This document shows, one piece after another, positions 58,468 through 64,000 of a DNA stretch of 64,000 nt; position 1 is the stretch's first letter; each line of letters starts with the position of its first letter. Location of the stretch: positions 1 to 64,000 of the forward strand of contig CANRIU010000005.1 of the NCBI GenBank assembly GCA_947630755.1. The letters are read 5' to 3'. The notes under the pieces were generated by a model. That model searched no databases, was not told the origin of the DNA, and worked only from the letters and a program-made list of their open reading frames with translations. The position numbers and the translations under genes are program-made. Origin of the DNA: an uncultured Oscillospiraceae bacterium. GTDB lineage: Bacteria; Bacillota; Clostridia; Oscillospirales; Oscillospiraceae.

Positions 58468-59355
58468 TCACTCCCTCTCCCCGGCGTACTCCACGAATAT
58501 ATCGTTGAGGCTGGGTTCAAAAACCCGTACCTCGTCGATGTCAAACTCCTCTGATAGCCTCCGCAGCACCGCCATCTTCTCACCCGGGTTTTGGAGCCTG
58601 ACGACAAGCTCCCCGCTGTCGTTTACGGCGCTTCCGGGGAAGGCGGCGGCGATTTTCCCGCTGTCGGCGGAGCGTATGGCGAGGCGGTCTCTGGGGTACT
58701 CCCGCTTTATCTCGTGCAGGTCCCCGGTGAGGACCACCACGCCCTTATTGATTATGGCGATGGAGTCGCAAAACTCCTCTATGTAGCTCATCTGGTGGGA
58801 GGAGAAGAGGACCACCTTGCCCCGGGCGATCTCCTCGCGCACCACGTCCTTCAAGAGCATGGCGTTCACCGGGTCAAGGCCGGAGAATGGCTCGTCGAGT
58901 ATGACTATCTCCGGGTCGTGGGCCAGGGCCGTGACAAGCTGTATCTTCTGCTGGTTGCCCTTGGAGAGGGTGTCCAGCCGCTTATTTCTGTACTCCGCCA
59001 TGCCCAGCCTCTCAAGCCACCTGTCCACGGACTTCACCGCCGCCGGGGTGTCCATGCCCTTGAGCTGGGCGAAGTAGACAAGCTGCTCTATTATCTTCTT
59101 TTTCGGGTAGAGGCCCCGCTCCTCGGGCAGGTAGCCTATGCCAACTTTCCTGTAATCTATGGGCTCCCCGTCCACCAGCACTGCGCCGGAGTCCGCCGGG
59201 AACACGCCCATGAGTATCCTTATCGACGTGGTCTTTCCCGCGCCGTTCCGGCCCAGAAGGCCGAAGGCCCTGCCGCTCCGGGCCGTGAAGCTCACGCCTG
59301 TGAGCACCTTTTTCTCTCCGAAGGACTTGTGGATGTCCCGAAGCTCAAGTCTCAT
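58468..59355 (-). CDS. ABC transporter ATP-binding protein (NatA-like)
   Basis: A 295-residue ATPase with Walker A GLLGRNGAGKTTSIRILMG, signature LSKGNQQKIQLVTALAHDPEIVILDEPFSGLDP (signature and Walker B together) and H-loop FSSHQMSYIEEF. The C-terminal extension (about 220-295, FEPSLNDIFVEYAGE) is typical of exporters of the DrrA/NatA type. ATG 59355 with AAAGGGGGA at 8 nt. It is paired with the permease downstream and preceded 16 bp upstream by coaX. Confidence 0.92.
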   Translation of the reverse strand: MRLELRDIHKSFGEKKVLTGVSFTARSGRAFGLLGRNGAGKTTSIRILMGVFPADSGAVLVDGEPIDYRKVGIGYLPEERGLYPKKKIIEQLVYFAQLKGMDTPAAVKSVDRWLERLGMAEYRNKRLDTLSKGNQQKIQLVTALAHDPEIVILDEPFSGLDPVNAMLLKDVVREEIARGKVVLFSSHQMSYIEEFCDSIAIINKGVVVLTGDLHEIKREYPRDRLAIRSADSGKIAAAFPGSAVNDSGELVVRLQNPGEKMAVLRRLSEEFDIDEVRVFEPSLNDIFVEYAGERE

Positions 59356-59371
59356 TTGTCCGTTCCCCCTT

Positions 59372-60151
59372 TTATGGTGACTGTTTTCTCCTGTTCCGGG
59401 CGTATATCTCCGCAAGGCCCGTGAGGACCAGATTGTCGCACACCCGGATCTCCCTCCGGCAGAGCGGTACTACCGCCCGGGCCGTGTCCCCCGTGGCGAC
59501 GACCTGTGCCGTGCAGCCCAGCTCCTCCTCCATTCTCCCGATCATCCCGTCCAGCATCGCCGCGGCGCCAAGCACCGCGCCGCTTCTCATGGAGTCCACG
59601 GTGTTCGTGCCGATCACCCGCTCCGGGGCCTCGAGGGAGATATTCGGAAGCTGGCTCGCGCCGGAGCTCAGCGCCGCAAGCCCCAAGGCCACCCCGGGGC
59701 AGATGGTGCCGCCGATAAATGACCCCGAGGCGTTTATGACGGAGATGGTCGTCGCCGTGCCCATTTCGATTATTATGATGGGCGGCTCATAGAGCCGCAG
59801 CGCCCCCGCCGCCGCCGCGATGAGGTCCGCGCCAGCCTGTGCCGGGTCGTCGATGAGTATGTTCACTCCGGTCTTGACGCCCTTGCCGAGGATAAGCGGG
59901 CTCACGCCAAGCGACAGCTCCACCGCCCTCGCGAAGGTGTTCGTCAGCGGCGGGACCACGGAGGCCATCGCCGCCCCCTCCAGCGCGCTCTGGTCGAGGT
60001 CATAGAAGGTGAAGAACCGCCGGAGGTCCGCTGCGTACTCAAAATGCGTTTTGGCCTTGTCCGTTGTTATCCGCGCGGTCCTGATTATCTCCCGCCCGCG
60101 CATACAGCCCAGGACGATGTGTGTGTTGCCGATGTCTACCGCCAGAAGCAT
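59372..60151 (-). CDS. coaX: Type III pantothenate kinase
   Basis: Phosphorylates pantothenate, the first step of coenzyme A synthesis. The 259-residue ASKHA-fold protein starts LLAVDIGNTHIVLG (phosphate-1 loop), has GADLIAAAAGAL and IIEMGTATTISVINASGSFIGGTICPG (phosphate-2 and substrate loops) and GTNTVDSMRSGAVLG. Length matches CoaX. The start follows GGGAGAGG by several bases. It is co-directional with the NIF3 gene upstream (27 bp) and the ABC genes downstream (16 bp). Confidence 0.95.
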   Translation of the reverse strand: MLLAVDIGNTHIVLGCMRGREIIRTARITTDKAKTHFEYAADLRRFFTFYDLDQSALEGAAMASVVPPLTNTFARAVELSLGVSPLILGKGVKTGVNILIDDPAQAGADLIAAAAGALRLYEPPIIIIEMGTATTISVINASGSFIGGTICPGVALGLAALSSGASQLPNISLEAPERVIGTNTVDSMRSGAVLGAAAMLDGMIGRMEEELGCTAQVVATGDTARAVVPLCRREIRVCDNLVLTGLAEIYARNRRKQSP

Positions 60152-60178
60152 AAGGCTCTACCTCTCCCGTTTCGCCGT

Positions 60179-60949
60179 TTATTCGGCGTAATAAAAGCTC
60201 TCCGGCTGCCTGTGGACGCCGGAAATGCGCACGTCAAGCTCCGGGTGGGCGCGGCGTATCGTCTCCGCCAGCACCGGGACCACCACGTTCTCCGTGGAGA
60301 AGTGTCCCGCGTCTATGAGATTTATCCCCAGCTCCCCGGCGTCTATAAACTGGTGGTGCTTCACATCGGCGGTGACGTAGGTGTCCGCCCCGGCCTCAAA
60401 CGCCTCCGTCATATTCCCTCCGCCGGAGCCTCCAAGGACCGCGACACGGCGCACAGCGCGGCCCGAGTCCACAAACCTCAGTCCGTCCGCGCCGAGAGCG
60501 CCCTTGACTATTTTAAGAAAGTCCCGAAGGGGCATCTCCGGTACATCCCCTATTCTCCCGCAGCTCTCCTCCCCGAAGGGCGCCACGCCCTCAAGGCCCA
60601 GCGTCCGGGCGAGGGCGTCATTTACGCCGCCGGGGGCAATGTCAAGATTTGTGTGCATACAGATCGCCGCCATGCCGCTTCCGGCGAGGGCCAGTACGCG
60701 CCTTCCCGCGATGTCGGAGCAGTTGACAGCTTTAAGCTCGAAAAACATGGGGTGGTGGGATACTATGAGCTGCGCGCCCATCTTCCGCCCCTCCTCGATG
60801 ACATCCAGCGTTATGTCCAGGGCGCACAGGACCCTGTCCGCCTCGTTCTCCCCGTCGCCCACAAGAAGCCCCACATTGTCAAAGCCCATCTTGAGGCGTG
60901 TGGGCGCAAGGGCCTCCAGCGTCGCCAATATTTCCTTTACCTTTGCCAT
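60179..60949 (-). CDS. NIF3-family dinuclear-metal protein (GTP cyclohydrolase I type 2-like)
   Basis: A 256-residue member of the NIF3/YqfO family: LKMGFDNVGLLVGDGENEADRVLCALDIT, QLIVSHHPMFFELKAVNC (metal-binding HH), AICMHTNLD (His) and HFSTENVVVPVLAE (His and Glu). Metal ligands are complete. It is the short form without the PII-like insert seen in YqfO. It overlaps trmK by 13 bp, the conserved trmK-yqfO order of Firmicutes. Function in the cell is unsettled. Confidence 0.92.
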   Translation of the reverse strand: MAKVKEILATLEALAPTRLKMGFDNVGLLVGDGENEADRVLCALDITLDVIEEGRKMGAQLIVSHHPMFFELKAVNCSDIAGRRVLALAGSGMAAICMHTNLDIAPGGVNDALARTLGLEGVAPFGEESCGRIGDVPEMPLRDFLKIVKGALGADGLRFVDSGRAVRRVAVLGGSGGGNMTEAFEAGADTYVTADVKHHQFIDAGELGINLIDAGHFSTENVVVPVLAETIRRAHPELDVRISGVHRQPESFYYAE

Positions 60950-61611
60950 TTTTCAACCTCCAAAAGCCTCTCCGCCGTCTCCTCTCTCAGACGGAGAATG
61001 TCCAAAAGCTGCCCCTCCTCCCGCCGCGACGCCCGCTCCATTCCAGCGGCGGCCCGGTTTAGGCGGGCAAGCTCCCCTTTCAGGTATTTTTCCAAAAGCG
61101 GCTCCCTCCGGTCCATGAGCGCGCCCATGAGGTCAAAGCCGCCCTCCCCCGCACGGGCGGAAAAGGCGGTGTAGAGCTTCCCGGCGTCCTCCGCGATCCT
61201 GGCGCCGACGCAGACAAAGCCGTGGGCATCAAGATACCCGCACAGCTCCCGGAGCTTGCTCTGGGGCTGGAGCACCAGCCGTGCCCGCCCCGCCCAGGGG
61301 CATTCGGATATTATGTCAACCATTGTCTCCCCGCCCATTCCGGCGATGACCACGGTGTCAAAGCTCCCGGGGACGGACGTGAGCCCGTCGGAGAGGTAGA
61401 AATCTATCCTCCCGTATACCCCCGCCGCCCGGGCGTTCTCCACCGCGGCGGCGAGGGGCCCCGGCCTTATGTCCGAGGCCGCGATGCGGCGGAAAAGCCC
61501 CTCCTCGGCAAAGTAGACAGGCAGGTATCCGTGGTCCGTGCCCACGTCCAACACGCTCTCCCCGGAGAGCGCGAGCTGCGCCACTGCGGCGAGCCTTCCA
61601 GAAAGCCTCAT
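60937..61611 (-). CDS. trmK: tRNA (adenine(22)-N1)-methyltransferase
   Basis: A 224-residue SAM-dependent enzyme that methylates A22 of tRNA. The N-terminus RLSGRLAAVAQLALSGESVLDVGTDHGYLPVYF holds the SAM-binding motif, and VVIAGMGGETMVDII and LVLQPQSKLRELCGYLDAHGF are characteristic of TrmK. The C-terminal helical region follows. ATG 61611 with CGGAGGA is chosen over the tracked start 14 codons upstream. It is the first gene of the trmK-NIF3 pair. Confidence 0.92.
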   Translation of the reverse strand: MRLSGRLAAVAQLALSGESVLDVGTDHGYLPVYFAEEGLFRRIAASDIRPGPLAAAVENARAAGVYGRIDFYLSDGLTSVPGSFDTVVIAGMGGETMVDIISECPWAGRARLVLQPQSKLRELCGYLDAHGFVCVGARIAEDAGKLYTAFSARAGEGGFDLMGALMDRREPLLEKYLKGELARLNRAAAGMERASRREEGQLLDILRLREETAERLLEVEKWQR

Positions 61612-61632
61612 AATTCCTCCGGAAAAAGTAAT

Positions 61633-61651
61633 GGCGAACTTATGTCCGCCC
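61633..61651. repeat. Degenerate half of the CTTATGTCCGCCC repeat
   Basis: GGCGAACTTATGTCCGCCC resembles the complete hairpin GGGCGGACTTATGTCCGCCC at 61779-61802, about 150 bp away; its left arm is altered. Confidence 0.5.
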
Positions 61652-61744
61652 ACAGAATGTTGACAAAGCTTCGCTTAAAATCAGCGCCCGTCCCTCAGGG
61701 GGATGCCCTTCGGTCACAGCGCGCCGGGTACCGACAAATCCCTT

Positions 61745-61775
61745 CCGTCGGCAAAGGCACAGCCTTTGCCGACGG
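61745..61775. repeat. Perfect hairpin (CCGTCGGCAAAGGC arms)
   Basis: A 14-bp perfect inverted repeat with loop ACA in the 200-bp gap between trmK and the DUF1858 gene. No U-run; more like a mobile palindromic element than a standard terminator. Confidence 0.7.
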
Positions 61776-61778
61776 CTC

Positions 61779-61802
61779 GAGGGCGGACTTATGTCCGCCC
61801 TC
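61779..61802. repeat. Perfect hairpin (GAGGGCGGAC arms)
   Basis: A 10-bp perfect inverted repeat with loop TTAT, 4 bp from the preceding hairpin and 14 bp after the stop of the DUF1858 gene. Confidence 0.7.
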
Positions 61803-61816
61803 ACCCGATTTTGATC

Positions 61817-62020
61817 TTACGCCTCCGAAGCGAGGAAGTCGTTGAGCTCCTCAAGGAACTCGTCGGGGTCCACGCCGTGGGCGTTGCAGGCCTGCTCAAT
61901 GCTCTCGCCTGTGGCGAAGGCGCATCCGAGGCAGTGCATCCCGATATTCATGAACAGGGGCTGAGCCTGGGGGGCCTTCATCATGACCTCGGCAACGATG
62001 GTATCTTTAGTAAATGCCAT
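61817..62020 (-). CDS. DUF1858 domain protein (hybrid-cluster-protein-associated redox disulfide domain)
   Basis: A 67-residue protein: MAFTKDTIVAEVMMKAPQAQPLFMNIGMHCLGCAFATGESIEQACNAHG in outline, with the C-x-x-C pair (HCLGC) of the DUF1858 family and the typical DxFLEELN end. ATG 62020 follows TTTTGGAGGT at 7 nt; the track starts 20 codons too early. The function is unknown, with redox or sulfur-trafficking roles proposed from domain context. Confidence 0.9.
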   Translation of the reverse strand: MAFTKDTIVAEVMMKAPQAQPLFMNIGMHCLGCAFATGESIEQACNAHGVDPDEFLEELNDFLASEA

Positions 62021-62101
62021 AAACAGCACCTCCAAAACATATTTCGCTCTTATTATACCCAGGACAATTCGTAATTTCAATAGGAAAAACGGAAAAATCC
62101 A

Positions 62102-63376
62102 TTAAATTCCGCCGCCATTTTCGCCCTTCCCGTTATTTTCGCCCTCTGTTCCCGGGCGTTTTTTTACTTTTTTGACTATGAATATGATTACCGCCGCGTC
62201 CAGCGCGAGAACTGCGGCGCCAAGGAGGAGCACAAGCCCTCCTGTCCCGCCGTCACTCTCACTCACACTCTCCGGGGTCCGGGCGCTTTTGAAGATGAGC
62301 TCAGGGCCGCGGCTTTCGTCACCTGCTCCGCCGCTGTCCCCGGCGCCCAGATTGTCGCCCATGCCCCAGGAGTGGACGGAGCCGTCCGTCTTTAAATACA
62401 AAAGCGTCTCCCCGCACAGGCCAAGTGCCGCGACGTATGAGTCAAGCTCCAGGCTGACGCTCTCCTCCGGGCCGGGACCGTAACTCAGACTGCCCTCCAC
62501 TGTGAGCTTTCCGTCTGTGGAGATGGTTGCGAGCAGCCCGTCGCCGCAGGCCGCCAACGCCACATCCTTCTTGACGGCCGCAGGCTTTTCCACCAGGGAA
62601 TCCACCAGCTGGAGGCTGGCGTCGATGTGCTCAAATATACCCCAGCGCCAGAGCCTGCCGTCATTCGTCACAGCGGCGGCAAAGCTCTCCCCAAGGCTCA
62701 CGGACCTTAAGTCCTCCAGGACCTTCTCGGGCTCCGGGTACTCCAAAATTGGCTCTCCGGTGTAGGGCTCTCCGAAGTCGCCCCACATCCAGAGCTCCCC
62801 GTTTTCCTTTATTATCGCGGCGCAGCAGCCCCGGCAGGTCACCGCCCGCACCCCGTCCATTATCCTGCGTGGCTCGGTAATGACCTCCCGGTCTGGGTTT
62901 TTAAGCTCCATCTCGTGGGCGCCCCAGACCCAGAGGCTCCCGTCCTCCTTCACTGCCGCGGCCAGCTCCCCGCCGATCCCGGCGGATCTGACGCCGTCCA
63001 TTATCTTTATAAAGCCCCCGGAGCAGCCCGGCTCCTCCCCGGTGACGGGCGTCTCATAATTTGACGCGCACCAAAGCCCGCCCTCCGAGTCTATGTACGC
63101 CAGGGCGCCGTCCCCAAAGAAGACGCCCCTGACCCCCTCCGCCGCCTTCACGGGCTCAGGAAGATAGTCGTCCAGGTCCTCAAAAATCGGGCGAAATACA
63201 AAATTCCGCCCCCACACCCACAGATTTCCCTCCTCTTCCACAGCTCCCCCCAGACTGCGTCCGACGGAGATAATGCCGTCGTTCACGCCGTCAACGCAGT
63301 CGTTTGCCAGGGCGGCGGTGGACACGGACATGGCAAGGGCGATAATTACCGCCAGAAAGATGAGCCTTTTTGACAT
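62102..63376 (-). CDS. Secreted RCC1-repeat (beta-propeller) protein with C-terminal membrane anchor
   Basis: A 424-residue surface protein. It has a signal peptide (LIFLAVIIALAMSVSTAALA), then at least five RCC1-like repeats marked by LWVWG, LWVWG, LWMWG, LWRWG and VHSWG. A Ser/Gly-rich spacer (SESDGGTGG) leads to a transmembrane helix (LVLLLGAAVLALDAAVIIFIV) and a basic stop-transfer tail. It is an RCC1-fold (seven-bladed propeller class) protein anchored outside the cell. ATG 63376 with GGAGGT at 6 nt. Function unknown; binding is more likely than catalysis. Confidence 0.82.
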   Translation of the reverse strand: MSKRLIFLAVIIALAMSVSTAALANDCVDGVNDGIISVGRSLGGAVEEEGNLWVWGRNFVFRPIFEDLDDYLPEPVKAAEGVRGVFFGDGALAYIDSEGGLWCASNYETPVTGEEPGCSGGFIKIMDGVRSAGIGGELAAAVKEDGSLWVWGAHEMELKNPDREVITEPRRIMDGVRAVTCRGCCAAIIKENGELWMWGDFGEPYTGEPILEYPEPEKVLEDLRSVSLGESFAAAVTNDGRLWRWGIFEHIDASLQLVDSLVEKPAAVKKDVALAACGDGLLATISTDGKLTVEGSLSYGPGPEESVSLELDSYVAALGLCGETLLYLKTDGSVHSWGMGDNLGAGDSGGAGDESRGPELIFKSARTPESVSESDGGTGGLVLLLGAAVLALDAAVIIFIVKKVKKRPGTEGENNGKGENGGGI

Positions 63377-63395
63377 GATTTGACCTCCAAATACG

Positions 63396-63427
63396 CACAA
63401 AAGGGGACGATGAACGTCCCCTTTGTG
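63396..63427 (-). terminator. Terminator after the zinc-ribbon gene
   Basis: A GC-rich stem (CACAAAAGGGGACG against CGTCCCCTTTGTG, one bulge) with a 5-nt loop, 34 nt after the stop of the zinc-ribbon gene and 20 nt before the RCC1 gene start. Confidence 0.75.
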
Positions 63428-63460
63428 TTGGCTTTTATTGAGCTGTGTCTGCCCTACAGC

Positions 63461-63742
63461 TTACGCCTGGTGCTCCCTCATCTTAGCGAAGCACTCGCTG
63501 CAATACACGGGGCGGTCAGACTTGGGCTCGAAGGGAACCTTCGCCTCGCCTCCGCAGTTGGCGCAGACGGCGGTGAAATACTCACGGGGGCCGCGCACAG
63601 CGTTCTTGCGGGCGTCACGGCAGGCCTTGCAGCGCTGGGGCTCGTTCTGGAAGCCGCGCTCAGCGTAGAACTCCTGCTCACCGGCGGTAAAGACGAATTC
63701 CTTGCCGCACTCTTTGCATACCAGTGTCTTGTCTTCGTACAT
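63461..63742 (-). CDS. Small protein with two zinc-ribbon-type CxxC pairs
   Basis: A 93-residue protein with four C-x-x-C pairs: LVCKECGKEF, RCKACRDAR, VCANCGGEA and YCSECFAKM, enough for two zinc sites. It is a widespread conserved Firmicutes protein annotated as zinc-ribbon domain. ATG 63742 with GAGGT about 7 nt upstream. It lies 75 bp downstream of the sigH end and may share its transcript. Function unknown. Confidence 0.88.
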   Translation of the reverse strand: MYEDKTLVCKECGKEFVFTAGEQEFYAERGFQNEPQRCKACRDARKNAVRGPREYFTAVCANCGGEAKVPFEPKSDRPVYCSECFAKMREHQA

Positions 63743-63817
63743 TTGTTGGACCTCACTTTGACATTTCTTGCCCTATGGGCTGTTTATTTGCGCCAGACTT
63801 AGCTGGTCAGCGCCTGG

Positions 63818-64000
63818 TCAGTCCGTCCGCGAAAGCTTGTGCCTTATGCGCTGGACGGCGTTATCGACGGATTTAACGCTCCTCCCCAATTTTGCGGCTA
63901 TATCTGTATAAGACAGCCCCTCCAGATAGAGGTCGAGCACGTCCCTTTCAAGGGATGAGAGCCTCTCGGCAAGCTCCGCCTGAAGCTCATCCGTCAATTC
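63818..64000 (-). CDS. sigH: RNA polymerase sigma factor SigH-type, C-terminal end (partial)
   Basis: The last 60 residues of a sigma-70-family factor entering from the right edge. LSSLERDVLDLYLEGLSYTDIAAKLGRSVKSVDNAVQRIRHKL is a region-4 helix-turn-helix that resembles B. subtilis SigH (VLVLYLDGKSYQEIS...SIDNALQRVKRKL), the regulator of early sporulation. It is absent from the ORF track because its start lies outside the window. The SigH assignment rests on region 4 alone. Confidence 0.8.
   Translation of the reverse strand, partial: ELTDELQAELAERLSSLERDVLDLYLEGLSYTDIAAKLGRSVKSVDNAVQRIRHKLSRTD

Noticed and set aside
1-64000. Prophage, integrative element or biosynthetic megacluster
   Set aside because: No integrase, transposase, capsid, NRPS/PKS multidomain gene or tRNA-bounded island was seen; the single adenylation domain belongs to the Dlt-like operon.

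Overview
The window reads as a piece of chromosome from an anaerobic, endospore-forming, high-GC member of the Clostridia, most like an Oscillospiraceae-type gut bacterium. The pointers are SpoIVA, the C-terminal end of a SigH-type sigma factor, strong AGGAGG-type ribosome binding sites with frequent GTG and TTG starts, oxygen-sensitive iron-sulfur enzymes (serine dehydratase, 2-hydroxyacyl-CoA dehydratase, FprA flavodiiron protein) and a GC content of roughly 60 percent or more (judged by eye). The species is inferred, not seen. No rRNA, tRNA, CRISPR array, transposase or phage gene was recognised. Many long ORFs in the supplied track are antisense shadows caused by the high GC.

1-4.2 kb: sdaAB-sdaAA (serine dehydratase, cut by the window edge), a NERD-domain protein and a divergent GyrB/ParE-type topoisomerase subunit without a visible A subunit. 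4.2-25.5 kb: a catabolic region for amino sugars, almost all on the minus strand. It holds a sugar ABC transporter (binding protein and two permeases), a YesL-like protein, two amidohydrolases and an FAD oxidoreductase; a GNAT-AraC fusion regulator; and a run of three Gfo/Idh/MocA oxidoreductases, a sugar isomerase/epimerase, NagA, NagB, a GH20 hexosaminidase and a DUF4127 protein. Two paralogous serine beta-lactamase-fold proteins lie at 11.4-12.6 kb and 24.3-25.5 kb.

25.5-31.5 kb: a Dlt-like envelope-modification operon with its own promoter: adenylation enzyme, GNAT protein, carrier protein, MBOAT acyltransferase and a fusion of a DltD/AlgX-like SGNH domain with a NodB polysaccharide deacetylase. 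31.7-36 kb: a GH2 glycosidase, a CAP-domain lipoprotein, a small membrane protein and FprA.

36-41.2 kb: an unusual operon that joins a CooC-type nickel-chaperone ATPase (CXC motif present) with two 2-hydroxyacyl-CoA dehydratase subunits, their ATP-dependent activase, a 58-residue membrane peptide and a free-standing protein resembling the middle domain of acetyl-CoA synthase. I regard this as the best candidate for an undescribed system.

41.3-52 kb: a lipoprotein, a YhaO/YhaN (SbcDC-like) pair, cardiolipin synthase, and a flotillin/SPFH gene that is frameshifted in this sequence and lies behind a probable yybP-ykoY (manganese) riboswitch with a clear terminator platform; then a DUF3737 beta-helix protein, a hypothetical protein and a MalY/PatB aminotransferase. 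52-64 kb: a small ORF with an operator-like palindrome, a 70-bp tandem duplication of the spoIVA 3' end, spoIVA, an ECF sigma/anti-sigma pair, DUF2089 plus a membrane protein, an ABC-2 exporter, coaX, a NIF3-family gene, trmK, a DUF1858 protein, a secreted RCC1-repeat protein, a zinc-ribbon protein and the end of sigH.

A palindromic repeat (arms TGTCGAAAAAGCCC) recurs four times between 25.5 and 47.5 kb, always just after a stop codon, and seems to serve as a terminator.
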